Positions 7,799 to 16,611 of a stretch of DNA of 64,000 nucleotides are shown in pieces; the stretch's first letter is position 1, and each line of letters opens with the position of its first letter. Both the position numbers and the translations under genes were made by a program. A model generated the notes under the pieces. That model was not told where the DNA came from. It saw only the letters and a program-made list of their open reading frames with translations, and searched no databases. Source of the DNA: Flavobacterium sp. (lineage in GTDB: Bacteria > Bacteroidota > Bacteroidia > Flavobacteriales > Flavobacteriaceae); NCBI GenBank assembly GCA_020403245.1, contig JADBYA010000009.1, forward strand, positions 124,001 to 188,000, given 5' to 3'.

Positions 7799-8653
7799 AT
7801 GAAAAATTTAAAAAACATATTATTTTCGGTCATTGCTATTACAGTTTTTCTATCGTGTGAAGAAGACGTTACCAATGATGTTACTCTAAATTCAATTGAA
7901 AGATTAGTAATTGAAGGAGGAATTGAAAGGAATTCCAATAGCACCTTTCAAGCTATTAGATTGACAAAAACTTTGCCCTTCTTAACTAATACACCAAACC
8001 AAGGCGTTTTAGATGCTGTTGTTACTGTTTCAGATGGGGTTACAACGTGGAATTTTACTCACTCTGGTAATGGCAACTACAGTAATAACAACTTACTTCC
8101 AGAAATTGGGAAAACCTATACTATAACAATAATTTGGAATAATGAAACCTATGTAGGATCAGACACACTAAATCAAGTCCCTTTATTTGACAATTTTTAT
8201 TATGAATTGGAAGAGGAAACCCTTTTTACAGATGAAGGATTTTTTATAAAGTTTGACTCTACCGATCCAATAGGAGTTGAAAATTATTATTACTACAGAG
8301 TTTTTAAAAATAATGTTTATACAATAGTCCCTGATCCGGGTAATAATCAAACACTTATTGTCTCAGATGAATTTTTTGATGGACAACAAAGAATTGGAGT
8401 TAACCCTAATGAAGAAGTTTCTTTTAAAATTGGTGATTTGGCAAAAGCACAACAATTAGGAATATCGAAAAGATACTATCAATTTCTATTTGAGTTATTT
8501 ACACAAACTGGCAATCAGGGTATTTCTTTTGTTGGAAATCCACCACCAGCGTCAATAAGAAGCAATATAATAAACATAACTAATCCCAAAAATAGAATTT
8601 TAGGTTATTTTTATGCCGTAGATATAGAGGAAGATAGTGTTGTTATACAATAA
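7799..8653 (+). CDS. DUF4249 domain-containing lipoprotein
   Basis: The 284-residue protein has a lipoprotein signal (VFLSC-EED, Cys at about residue 20) followed by the pattern of DUF4249 (PF14054): LERLVIEGGIE-like start, DAVVTVSDGVTTWNF, GKTYTITIIWNNETYVG. These secreted lipoproteins accompany TonB-dependent receptors of the shorter kind, and by analogy with SusD-like partners may help capture ligand at the surface; that role is inferred. It lies between the receptor and the sensor kinase gene, 10 bp before the latter, so the four genes look like one operon. Confidence 0.8.
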   Translation: MKNLKNILFSVIAITVFLSCEEDVTNDVTLNSIERLVIEGGIERNSNSTFQAIRLTKTLPFLTNTPNQGVLDAVVTVSDGVTTWNFTHSGNGNYSNNNLLPEIGKTYTITIIWNNETYVGSDTLNQVPLFDNFYYELEEETLFTDEGFFIKFDSTDPIGVENYYYYRVFKNNVYTIVPDPGNNQTLIVSDEFFDGQQRIGVNPNEEVSFKIGDLAKAQQLGISKRYYQFLFELFTQTGNQGISFVGNPPPASIRSNIINITNPKNRILGYFYAVDIEEDSVVIQ

Positions 8654-8663
8654 TTAACTAGGA

Positions 8664-9695
8664 ATGAAAAATAGACTAATCTTATATTTTATAATTTGCT
8701 TTATTTTTAGTGCCTTAAATTTTTTAGAGGATTTAAATGAGAGTTCTTTTTATGAAGCTATTATAGAACAAGTTTATCTATTTCCTTTGGCTTTTATTTT
8801 CATTCTAGTTATATTCTTTATCAGAAAGAAAACAATAGAAAGTGCATACTATCAAGAATTAGTATCCTTTAAAAAGAAATCCTTTTTGTTCTTAATTAGT
8901 TTGTCAAAAATAGTATTACTTAGTTTACTGTTTAGACTTGTTTCTCTAATCTTGTTTAATGATGAAGAAGAGTTAGATTTTTTTGACACACTTTTTTTTG
9001 CCATAATTACAATTGTTAGTAGTATAGTTTTATTCGTACATTTACTAGAAATCTTTATAGAAAATGTAATTGAAAAAAATGAATTGAAATTACTTCTTAA
9101 AGAGAATGAAATTGAAAGTTTAAATAATAAGTATAAATCTCTTAAAAATCAGCTCAACCCACATTTTCTTTTTAATTGTTTCAGCAACCTTACTAGTTTG
9201 ATTGAAACTGAACCTGAAAAAGCAATAATATTTGTTGAAGAGCTTTCAAGTATTTTTCGTTATAGTCTCAGAAGTACAGATGAAATTGTAGTTCCTTTAT
9301 ATGATGAGCTAAAACTTTTAAATTCTTATTTTGAACTTCAATTAATTCGTTATCAAGGGCTTGTTGAACTTAAAACTTCTATAGAAACATCCAAATTAGA
9401 TTATCTATTACCACCTTTAACACTAGAAATTTTAGTTGAAAATGCATTAAAGCATACTGTTTTTGACAAAGATAACCCTTTATTGATAAAAGTATATACC
9501 AAATCAAATTGTTTAATTGTGGAAAATAATTTCAATCCTAAGTCTAATTCATTAAGGCCAGAGTCTTTTGGCATAGGAATAAATAGTATTAAAAAACAAT
9601 ATGTTTTACTTAACAATGGCGAACCTTCTTTTAAAGTTGAAAACAATATTTTTAAAGTAGAAATACCTCTAATAAACAATAGTAAAGATGATTAA
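8664..9695 (+). CDS. LytS/YpdA-type sensor histidine kinase
   Basis: The 343-residue protein has about four hydrophobic segments in the first 140 residues and a short coiled coil. The His_kinase domain (PF06580) follows, with the phospho-acceptor His in LKNQLNPHFLFNCFSNL (about residue 165), then RYSLRS and a HATPase segment with ENALKH and FGIGINSI. There is no recognisable extracellular sensor domain, so the membrane part itself may sense. Its last eight bases overlap the response-regulator gene. The start codon is preceded by AGGA, unusually close to a Shine-Dalgarno sequence for this group. Confidence 0.9.
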   Translation: MKNRLILYFIICFIFSALNFLEDLNESSFYEAIIEQVYLFPLAFIFILVIFFIRKKTIESAYYQELVSFKKKSFLFLISLSKIVLLSLLFRLVSLILFNDEEELDFFDTLFFAIITIVSSIVLFVHLLEIFIENVIEKNELKLLLKENEIESLNNKYKSLKNQLNPHFLFNCFSNLTSLIETEPEKAIIFVEELSSIFRYSLRSTDEIVVPLYDELKLLNSYFELQLIRYQGLVELKTSIETSKLDYLLPPLTLEILVENALKHTVFDKDNPLLIKVYTKSNCLIVENNFNPKSNSLRPESFGIGINSIKKQYVLLNNGEPSFKVENNIFKVEIPLINNSKDD

Positions 9696-10428
9696 TGTAA
9701 TAATTGTAGAAGATGAAATCCTAATTTCGGAGAGATTAAAAAAAATGATTGAATCTATTGAACCTGAAATGAAAGTGATTACTATAATTGATTCAGTAAA
9801 GGATGCTATACAATATTTAGAAATAAATAGACCTGATTTAATTTTTTTAGATATTAATTTATCTGACGATTATTGTTTTAAAATATTTGAAGAGATAAAT
9901 GTAACTAGTCCTGTAATTTTTGTAACAGCTTATTCCGAATACGCTATTAAAGCATTTGAGGTAAATAGTATTGATTATTTATTAAAACCAATATCAATCT
10001 CAAGTCTAAAAAGCAGTATTGAAAAATTTAAAAATTGGGCTATTTTACCTGATTATAAAAAATTGATATCAAGTTTAGATTCTAACTATAAAAGAAGATT
10101 TTTGGTAAAAGTGAACAATCAACTGAAGTCAGTCTCTATCGAAAGTATCGCTTATTTTTTTTCAGAAGATAAACTAACATTTGCCTGTCTTTTTGATGGA
10201 AAAAAATTACCTCTGGAACAAAGTTTAAAGAAAATTGAAGAAGAAATAAATCCAATCAATTTTTATAGAGTAAATAAAAAGTTCCTAATTTCTCTAAACG
10301 CTATAGTTGAAATGTATTATGTTTCAAAATCTAAAATCAAGTTGACTTTAAAACCTAGTTTTGACGGTGAGAATATTTTTGTTGCGCTAGAAAAAGTGGG
10401 TGATTTTAAATCTTGGCTTTCCAAATAA
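9688..10428 (+). CDS. LytTR-type response regulator
   Basis: The 246-residue protein has a receiver domain (about residues 1-120) with VEDE acidic residues, the phospho-acceptor Asp in PDLIFLDINLS, the switch Thr in VTAYSEYA and Lys in LLKPI. A C-terminal LytTR DNA-binding domain (about 140-246) follows, with RRFLVKVNNQLKSV and FYRVNKKFLISLNAI. It is co-translated with the LytS-type kinase (8-bp overlap) and is most likely its partner. The position behind a TonB receptor/DUF4249 pair suggests local regulation of that uptake system; this is inference. Confidence 0.9.
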   Translation: MINVIIVEDEILISERLKKMIESIEPEMKVITIIDSVKDAIQYLEINRPDLIFLDINLSDDYCFKIFEEINVTSPVIFVTAYSEYAIKAFEVNSIDYLLKPISISSLKSSIEKFKNWAILPDYKKLISSLDSNYKRRFLVKVNNQLKSVSIESIAYFFSEDKLTFACLFDGKKLPLEQSLKKIEEEINPINFYRVNKKFLISLNAIVEMYYVSKSKIKLTLKPSFDGENIFVALEKVGDFKSWLSK

Positions 10429-10530
10429 AACACGAAACAAACTAAATAAAAGCCATTCTTGTTAGAAGGATTAAAGTGATAGAATTTTCTAGAAATTCGA
10501 TATAATTTGCATTCTTAATTATCAACATCA

Positions 10531-10559
10531 AAAACGGTATTCTTTGGTAGCGTTTTTTT
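10531..10559 (+). terminator. Possible terminator of the receptor/two-component operon
   Basis: AAAACG (10531-10536) pairs with CGTTTT (10551-10556) and runs into seven T. The stem is only six perfect pairs. The remaining gap to 10648 between these convergent genes holds a small GAATTT/AAATTC palindrome (10482-10498) and no gene. Confidence 0.5.
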
Positions 10560-10648
10560 ATTGGTAACAGTAATGATCTTCATACTTAGTATTACTTTCA
10601 GATTAAAATCTAACATAAAAAAAAACACATTTTTTGGACTTTTTTTTA

Positions 10649-12421
10649 TTACTTTTTCTTTCCCGTTGCAATCCAGTTATTTATATTCTTTTCTAAAAGC
10701 GCTAAAGGCAAAACACCTGATTTTAAAACTTTTTGATGAAATACTTTGATGTCAAATTTGTCTTTCATCTTGTCTTGTGCTTTTTTACGCAATTCTAAAA
10801 TTTTCATTTGTCCCATTTTATAAGACAATGCTTGTCCAGGAATAGCCATATAACGTTCTATTTCGGCAATGATACTTGCTTCGCTTTCGGCTTCGTTGTC
10901 TAATGAATATTTAATAGCTTGTTCTCTTGTCCATCCTTTGGTATGCATTCCGGTATCAACAACCAATCGAACTGCTCTATGCATTTCATTTCCTAACATT
11001 CCAAAATATTGATACGGATCTTTATATAAGCCCAATTCTTTTCCTAAACTTTCGGTATATAAAGCCCAACCTTCTCCATATGCACCAAACCAATTGTATT
11101 TTCTAAAATCGGGTAATTCTTGGTTTTCTTGTTGTAATGAAATTTGAAAATGATGTCCTGGAATGGCTTCGTGCAAGAATAAATCTTCGTCACCATAACA
11201 GTTATAAGAAGCTACATCTGGTATCGGAACATAAAACACACCTGGTCTTTTCCCATCGGCAGAACCTTGATTGTATTCGGCACTGGCTGTTTTTTCTCTA
11301 AAAGCTTCCGTTCTTTTTATTTCGAATGGGGATTTTGGTTGCAACGAAAACAGTTTGTCTACATTAGGTTTTATCGTTTGATAGATTCTTTCAAAGTTTG
11401 CAATAACCTCTTCGGGTTTTTTGAAAGACATCAATTCGGGTTTGGTTTTAACATGTTCAAAGAATTCGTTGATGGTACCTTTAAAACCAACTTGTTCTTT
11501 AACTTTTTCCATTTCCGCTTTGATTCGCGCTACTTCTTTTAATCCCAATTGATGAATTTCATCGGCTGATTTATCAGTAGTAGTCCATTGTTTTACATAA
11601 ACACTATAGAGTGCTGCACCGTTTGGTAAACTTCCAATTCCACTGGTTGCTCTTGAAGCCGGAAGGTATTCGTTTTTCAAAAAGGCAGTCATTTTTTTAA
11701 ACTGAGGCTCTAATTTTTCTTTAATTACTGCTGTATATTCTTTTTTTAAGCTATTTTTTTGTTCTTCAGTAAACTCTTTCGGGAAGGATTTTATGGTAGA
11801 ATAAAATAAGTTGTCTTCTACATTTGGGGTAACCATACTCTCAAACTGCGGAATAACTTTAGCCGTAAGCGCTTTCGGTAAAACGACTCCTTTGTCAATT
11901 CCTTTTTTCATGTAAACCATCGCAGAATCCATCCATACCGAAAATAAATCCATTCTTTTTAAGAAATTTTTATAATCTTTCTCAGTTGTAAAAGGTTGTG
12001 CACTTGTTCCACCGGCAAATTGCCCTAAGGTTAAATTAGTTCCCCAAAACTGATGTATAGGCATCAAATTAGTGTCATGTTTCAATAAATCTTTACCAAC
12101 AGCTATTTCCCATTTGATAATATCATAACTGTTTTTTTCTTCTGCAGATAAAGAAGTAGTGTCAATAGGAGCTAATTCATTTTCATATTTATCATAGAAA
12201 TCAGCTTGCTTTTTACGGTACGAGTCCGTCATTTCAAAAACTAATTTGTCGTTGTATTCATTTTGTCCGTTTTGGGTAGCGCCCAAAGGATCTAATGCAT
12301 TTTTACCATCAAAATAAGCATCGGTTATTGCTGTAAAATCTTGAGTTTTCTGTTCTGATTTACAGTTTATAAAAAGCAATGATAATAAAAGCATTGTTGA
12401 AAAGTGATATATATTTTTCAT
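10649..12421 (-). CDS. DUF885 family lipoprotein (putative metallopeptidase)
   Basis: The 590-residue protein has a lipoprotein signal (LLFINC-KSEQ, Cys at about residue 20) and the DUF885 fold (PF05960). The active-site-like motif LFLHEAIPGHHFQ (about 405-417) and the downstream GEGWALYTESLG, with a Glu as third metal ligand candidate, are visible; together they resemble a zincin variant. DUF885 proteins are regarded as carboxypeptidase-like metallohydrolases, but the substrate here is unknown. The long helical N-terminal half is typical. It is a single gene, convergent with the LytTR operon and 37 bp downstream of the pseudouridine synthase on the same strand. Confidence 0.85.
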   Translation of the reverse strand: MKNIYHFSTMLLLSLLFINCKSEQKTQDFTAITDAYFDGKNALDPLGATQNGQNEYNDKLVFEMTDSYRKKQADFYDKYENELAPIDTTSLSAEEKNSYDIIKWEIAVGKDLLKHDTNLMPIHQFWGTNLTLGQFAGGTSAQPFTTEKDYKNFLKRMDLFSVWMDSAMVYMKKGIDKGVVLPKALTAKVIPQFESMVTPNVEDNLFYSTIKSFPKEFTEEQKNSLKKEYTAVIKEKLEPQFKKMTAFLKNEYLPASRATSGIGSLPNGAALYSVYVKQWTTTDKSADEIHQLGLKEVARIKAEMEKVKEQVGFKGTINEFFEHVKTKPELMSFKKPEEVIANFERIYQTIKPNVDKLFSLQPKSPFEIKRTEAFREKTASAEYNQGSADGKRPGVFYVPIPDVASYNCYGDEDLFLHEAIPGHHFQISLQQENQELPDFRKYNWFGAYGEGWALYTESLGKELGLYKDPYQYFGMLGNEMHRAVRLVVDTGMHTKGWTREQAIKYSLDNEAESEASIIAEIERYMAIPGQALSYKMGQMKILELRKKAQDKMKDKFDIKVFHQKVLKSGVLPLALLEKNINNWIATGKKK

Positions 12422-12458
12422 AATTAGTTGTTTTTTTGAATTATAAATATAGTATTTT

Positions 12459-13382
12459 TTAGACGTTTTTCAAATTAATAATTTCCTGTTCGGTTAAAAA
12501 ACGCCAATTGCCACGTGGTAAATTCTTTTTGGTTAAACCTGCAAAAGCAACACGGTCAATTTTGATGACATCATAGTTGAAACTTTCAAATATAGCGCGA
12601 ACTACTTTCACGTTTGGCGTTCTAAGTTTCAAACCGATTTCGGTTTTTGGTTCATTTTCTACATAGGAGATGTCGTCAACATAGAGTTTGTGCCCATCAA
12701 GGGTAACGCCATTGGATATTTTTTCTAAATCTTCAAACTTTAAGTTTTTATCTAACGAAACCTGATAAATTTTTGCTGATTTTTGATTGGGTAAACTAAA
12801 TTTACGAACCATATCGGTATCATTCGTAAACAATAACAAACCCGTTGTATTTTTATCCATTCTTCCAATAGGTTGAATATTCGCTTTGGTTGCACCACGA
12901 ACTAATTCCAATACATTTCTGTGATCGGCATCATCTTCGTTGGAAGTGGTGAAGTTTTTTGGCTTGTTCAGAACGAGGTATTCTTTGCGTTCTGGCGTTA
13001 AAACCGAACCATCAAAATTCACTACATCGCCCGGTTTTACTTTGTATCCCATTTCGGTAATCACCACATTATTCACTTTTACATTCCCTGATTGAATATA
13101 AATATCTGCATCACGACGCGAACAAACACCCGAGTTTGCAATGTATTTATTCAAACGAATAGCATCTGATTTTAATGGTTTTGAAACATTGTTTTGAATC
13201 GACTTAGCTGGTCTAGGAGCTCTTTTTAGTGCTTCAGCACCACTCTGTTCGGCTTTGCCTCGAGTTTCTTTTTTTGGTGATTGCGCTCGTTTTGGCATAC
13301 CACCAGGAGTTGGCTTTTTAGAATTTGATCTAGCACTAGTTGGTCTAGCACCTTCTCTTTTGTTGCCGTCCTTCTTATTCAT
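12459..13382 (-). CDS. RsuA/RluB-family pseudouridine synthase
   Basis: The 307-residue enzyme isomerises specific uridines in rRNA. After a basic, low-complexity N-terminus (about residues 1-75) comes an S4 RNA-binding domain (RLNKYIANSGVCSRRDADIYIQ region). The catalytic domain has the Asp in QPIGRMDKNTTGLLLFTND (about residue 175). A second motif, PNVKVVRAIFESFNYDV, is typical of the RsuA/RluB/E/F group; which rRNA position it modifies cannot be told. Start 13382 is preferred over the ATG at 13466 because it begins the usual N-terminal extension and follows a -7 box at 13402-13409. Residues near RGKAEQSGAEAL may be encoded by an interspersed repeat. Confidence 0.9.
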   Translation of the reverse strand: MNKKDGNKREGARPTSARSNSKKPTPGGMPKRAQSPKKETRGKAEQSGAEALKRAPRPAKSIQNNVSKPLKSDAIRLNKYIANSGVCSRRDADIYIQSGNVKVNNVVITEMGYKVKPGDVVNFDGSVLTPERKEYLVLNKPKNFTTSNEDDADHRNVLELVRGATKANIQPIGRMDKNTTGLLLFTNDTDMVRKFSLPNQKSAKIYQVSLDKNLKFEDLEKISNGVTLDGHKLYVDDISYVENEPKTEIGLKLRTPNVKVVRAIFESFNYDVIKIDRVAFAGLTKKNLPRGNWRFLTEQEIINLKNV

Positions 13383-13401
13383 GATTCTTTTATTTTGAAT
13401 G

Positions 13402-13409
13402 CAAAGATA
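13402..13409 (-). promoter_or_regulatory. Candidate -7 element for the pseudouridine synthase
   Basis: The minus strand reads TATCTTTG followed by C, 20 bases upstream of the ATG at 13382. No -33 TTTG is seen at the usual distance. The gap from 13410 to 13525 has no convincing gene. Confidence 0.5.
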
Positions 13410-13525
13410 CGTTTTTATGAAGTATAAAGCTATGGATTGTTTTAACCACAAATGGGCCGAATTCATAACTTAGAAATATTGGAAATCGGGAATAATGGTT
13501 TTACATTTGAACCGAAGTTGGGTTT

Positions 13526-14452
13526 CTATTTAACGATAATTTCTACAATTTTCTTACCGCGAATAAGCACTTCTGGTTCAATGAGCACAATGCAGAATAC
13601 ACCCGAAACGACAAGGAATTTAAGGATATTATGAAGCATTAGATAATCCGTTTTAGATTCGGATTTCCAGAGTTTTTGTATAAAAAAAATCAAAACAATC
13701 AAACTCACATAAAAGTAAATATCCATATAACCTACTTCAAAAATTTCAATTAAAAAATAAATAGGAATAATAGTAGAAATCGTAAGTACTGAAATGATTT
13801 TTTTTGAGAAGTTTTCTCCAAAAAGCACTGGGATGGTTTGATAATTGTTGGCAATATCTCCTTTTATGTTTTCTAAATCTTTAATCATTTCTCGAATCAA
13901 TAGCAATAAAAACAGGAATGTGGCATGTGCAAAAATTTGAGGATACAAATTTTTGTAATACAACAAGATGGCAAAAAAGGGTAGAACGGCAAGAAACGAT
14001 GCTGTCAAATTTCCAATAACTACCATTTTTTTGAGTTTATGAGAATAAAACCAAATCAGAAAAATATAAGTTGAAAAGAAAAAAACCGCTCTGATAGAAA
14101 CAAAAAAAGCCAATAGAAAAACAATAAAATTTACTGCAAAATAAACTTGAAGCTTTGTTTTTTGGCGCACTAATCGGTCTAACATGGATTTGTTTGGACG
14201 ATTAATTAGGTCTTTTTTGCTGTCGTAAAAATTATTGATAATATAACCAGATGCAATTGTTAAACTTGATGCAATAACAATAATAAAAAGGTTGAAATCC
14301 AAGAGAACATCAAGTGCCCTTTTCTCTGGAGCCAAAATAAAGATTGCAGATAGGTATTGCGCTAAAGCAATAATGGGAATGTTATAGCCACGAATAACAG
14401 AAAACATGCTGGCGATTTTCAGCAGTAGCAATTTGGTTTTTCGGCTAAGCAT
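13526..14452 (-). CDS. UbiA-family prenyltransferase (geranylgeranylglycerol-phosphate geranylgeranyltransferase-like)
   Basis: The 308-residue integral membrane protein has about eight hydrophobic segments and both UbiA aspartate motifs. The first is NNFYDSKKDLINRPNK (about residues 68-83) and the second DLENIKGDIANNYQT (about 190-204). These bind the prenyl diphosphate through magnesium. Flavobacterial homologues with this neighbourhood are commonly named geranylgeranylglycerol-phosphate geranylgeranyltransferase. It lies 9 bp after mevalonate kinase on the same strand, so isoprenoid supply and use are coupled in one operon (established for the enzymes, inferred for the link). The exact acceptor (lipid, quinone or haem precursor) is unproven. 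Confidence 0.85.
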   Translation of the reverse strand: MLSRKTKLLLLKIASMFSVIRGYNIPIIALAQYLSAIFILAPEKRALDVLLDFNLFIIVIASSLTIASGYIINNFYDSKKDLINRPNKSMLDRLVRQKTKLQVYFAVNFIVFLLAFFVSIRAVFFFSTYIFLIWFYSHKLKKMVVIGNLTASFLAVLPFFAILLYYKNLYPQIFAHATFLFLLLLIREMIKDLENIKGDIANNYQTIPVLFGENFSKKIISVLTISTIIPIYFLIEIFEVGYMDIYFYVSLIVLIFFIQKLWKSESKTDYLMLHNILKFLVVSGVFCIVLIEPEVLIRGKKIVEIIVK

Positions 14453-14461
14453 TATAGAAAA

Positions 14462-15400
14462 TTAAAATTGGTAAACCACTTCCAATTTATAGTCTTTCAA
14501 CGATTTTTTTGCTTTTTCTAAATCTTGGGTAAAACCTAAAATATAACCACCACCACCAGAACCACAAAGTTTCAAGTAGTAATCGTTAGTGTCAATTCCG
14601 TGTTGCCAAACGCCATGAAATTGTTCGGGAATCATAGGTTTAAAGTTGTTCAAAACCACTTTTGATAATTGCTTGGTATTGGCAAATAAGGATTTCATAT
14701 CGCCACCCAAGAAATTTTCAACACAAGCATCGGTATATTTTATAAACTGTGATTTAAGCATTTTACGGAAACCTTCTTCTTTTAGTTTTTCCATGAAAAT
14801 AGTAACCATTGGAGCAGTTTCGCCAACAATTCCTGAGTCTAACAAGAAGACAGCGCCTTTTCCAGTGGTACTTTGTGATGGAATTCCGGTTGCTTCGATA
14901 TTATCTATTGAATTTATTAAAATAGGAATGCTTAAATAACTATTCAAAGGGTCAAGGCCTGAACTTTTTCCGTGGAAAAACGATTCCATTTGAGAGAAAA
15001 CAACTTTTAATTGCAACAGCTTTTCACGCGTTAAGTTCTCTAAAACGGTGATTTTATTTTGGGCATATTTATCATAAATAGCAGCCACTAATGCGCCACT
15101 ACTTCCCACACCATAACCTTGTGGAATACTAGAATCGAAATACATACCACGTTCCACATCGGTTTTTAGAACTTCCATATTGAAAGTTACTAGTTCGGGT
15201 TGTTCTTGTTGAAGATTTTCTAAATAAGTAACAAATCGTCTGAGACTTGCGTTGGATTGTATGGCTTCAACAGATGGATTTTCATCTACCTTCAACGCAC
15301 CGTTGTAAAAATTATAGGGAATTGATAAACCTTTAGAATCTTTAATAATTCCGTATTCTCCAAAGAGTAGAATTTTTGAGTAAAATAAGGGTCCTTTCAT
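14462..15400 (-). CDS. Mevalonate kinase-type GHMP kinase
   Basis: The 312-residue GHMP-family kinase fits mevalonate kinase, which phosphorylates mevalonate with ATP. The N-terminal SKILLFGEYGII (about residues 8-19) is the usual substrate-side motif. The ATP-binding glycine loop is QGYGVGSSGALVA (about 94-106), and the C-terminal motif is LCGSGGGGYILGF (about 282-294). The gene start overlaps the end of the diphosphomevalonate decarboxylase gene by four bases (ATGA), supporting translational coupling and membership of the mevalonate pathway. Phosphomevalonate kinase activity cannot be excluded from sequence alone. Confidence 0.85.
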   Translation of the reverse strand: MKGPLFYSKILLFGEYGIIKDSKGLSIPYNFYNGALKVDENPSVEAIQSNASLRRFVTYLENLQQEQPELVTFNMEVLKTDVERGMYFDSSIPQGYGVGSSGALVAAIYDKYAQNKITVLENLTREKLLQLKVVFSQMESFFHGKSSGLDPLNSYLSIPILINSIDNIEATGIPSQSTTGKGAVFLLDSGIVGETAPMVTIFMEKLKEEGFRKMLKSQFIKYTDACVENFLGGDMKSLFANTKQLSKVVLNNFKPMIPEQFHGVWQHGIDTNDYYLKLCGSGGGGYILGFTQDLEKAKKSLKDYKLEVVYQF

Positions 15401-16524
15401 AGAATTTGAATTGCTCCTGTTCCAATAATGTCACAAATATAGTTACCATTTTGACAATAGCCAACTAATTCGTCTTTAATAAATTGCAAAACGTGCTCTC
15501 TAACGTTTTCGGGATACAAAATATGTACGTTTGCTCCCGCATCTAAGGTAAAACAAATAGGGATTTTTGTTTCGGTTCTAAATTTCCAAATTGTATTAAT
15601 GATTTCCAATGTATTGGGTTTCATTAAAATAAAATAAGGTAGAGAAGTCATCATCATAGCGTGTAAAGTCAGTGCTTCACTTTCTACAATTTGAATAAAC
15701 TCATCTAAATTTCCAGTTTCTAAAATGATTTTTATTTTAGCCAAATTATCATGGGCTTGGGCAAATCGTTGTTCGGCAAAGGGATGGTTATGCATTAAAT
15801 CATGTCCAATTGTACTCGAAACTTGTTTTTCGCCTTTATCAACTAATAGTATGGTATCTTGATAATTATTGAAATTCTCATGAACTTTAGCTGGAAATTC
15901 GACACCAAATAAATCCGAACTGCCTTCAATTTCTGCATGATTGCCCCAAACTACTATTTTTCCTTTGATACTTCTACAAGCGCTTCCCGAACCTAATCTT
16001 GCCAAGAAAGAAGCTTTTTGATAAAAGAATTGATCTGTTATTGTTGGGTTTAGTGCTTTTTCCAAACTCATAATATTCATAGCCAAAGCCGCCATTCCAG
16101 AAGCAGAAGAAGCAATTCCCGAACTATGAGGAAAAGTATTTTCGGTATCAATTGTAAAATGATAATCTTTCAGATAAGGGCAATACTTTTCAATGCGTTC
16201 AAAAAATTTTTGAATTTTGGGTTTAAACTCTTCTTTGGGTTTGCCTTCAAATAATAAATCAAATGAAAAGGTATCAGCTGTCACACTGAGCAAGCTTGTA
16301 CTGAGCGAAGGCGAAGTATCGAAGTGTTTTTTGGCGAAAGCCAATTTGGTAATCGTTTTGCAATGATTAAGTGTAAAACTAATAGAGGGATTTGCCGGTA
16401 TCTGCTGGTCTTTTTTGCCCCAATATTTCACTAAAGCAATGTTACTTGGTGCACTCCATTGAAAGTTGCCTTTTTCAATAGCATTTGTATTTAAAGTGAA
16501 AACAAAATCCTTTTCAGTAATCAT
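15397..16524 (-). CDS. mvaD: Diphosphomevalonate decarboxylase
   Basis: The 375-residue enzyme performs ATP-dependent decarboxylation of mevalonate diphosphate to isopentenyl diphosphate in the cytosol. Diagnostic stretches: SAPSNIALVKYWGKKD (about residues 25-40), the glycine/serine-rich FPHSSGIASSASGMAAL (131-147), RLGSGSACRSI, and FTLDAGANVH with the catalytic-region Asp. It is first in an operon with mevalonate kinase and the UbiA enzyme, behind a TATCTTTG -7 box. Residues 67-81 (HFDTSPSLSTSLLSV) look inserted: they are encoded exactly by 45 bases of an interspersed repeat (16282-16326) placed between two conserved strands. Confidence 0.92.
   Translation of the reverse strand: MITEKDFVFTLNTNAIEKGNFQWSAPSNIALVKYWGKKDQQIPANPSISFTLNHCKTITKLAFAKKHFDTSPSLSTSLLSVTADTFSFDLLFEGKPKEEFKPKIQKFFERIEKYCPYLKDYHFTIDTENTFPHSSGIASSASGMAALAMNIMSLEKALNPTITDQFFYQKASFLARLGSGSACRSIKGKIVVWGNHAEIEGSSDLFGVEFPAKVHENFNNYQDTILLVDKGEKQVSSTIGHDLMHNHPFAEQRFAQAHDNLAKIKIILETGNLDEFIQIVESEALTLHAMMMTSLPYFILMKPNTLEIINTIWKFRTETKIPICFTLDAGANVHILYPENVREHVLQFIKDELVGYCQNGNYICDIIGTGAIQIL
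16282..16326 (-). repeat. Interspersed repeat lying in frame inside the mvaD gene
   Basis: On the minus strand these 45 bases start CACTTCGATACTTCGCC and end GCTCAGTGTG. They resemble the CACTTCG...CTCAGTGTGA intergenic repeats widespread in Flavobacterium genomes (recalled, not searched). The length is a multiple of three and adds 15 residues rich in Ser, Thr and Leu without breaking the enzyme. Confidence 0.7.
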
Positions 16525-16540
16525 AGAATATTTATTTGCG

Positions 16541-16548
16541 CAAAGATA
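16541..16548 (-). promoter_or_regulatory. Candidate -7 element for the mvaD operon
   Basis: The minus strand reads TATCTTTG followed by C, 17 bases upstream of the ATG at 16524. No clear -33 box is visible. The divergent tspO gene has its own -7 box at 16583-16590. Confidence 0.5.
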
Positions 16549-16582
16549 CTTTTTTTGTAAAAATAGTGTGCCGTTTGTTTAG

Positions 16583-16590
16583 TATATTTG
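16583..16590 (+). promoter_or_regulatory. Candidate -7 element for tspO
   Basis: TATATTTG, 22 bases upstream of the ATG at 16612. No TTTG lies at the usual 19-21 base spacing. Confidence 0.5.
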
Positions 16591-16611
16591 AATTAAATTA
16601 ATTAAAGAAAA

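Noticed and set aside
13452..13634. Plus-strand frame of 60 codons in the gap after the pseudouridine synthase promoter
   Set aside because: It overlaps the UbiA gene end antisense, has no recognisable domain and no promoter.
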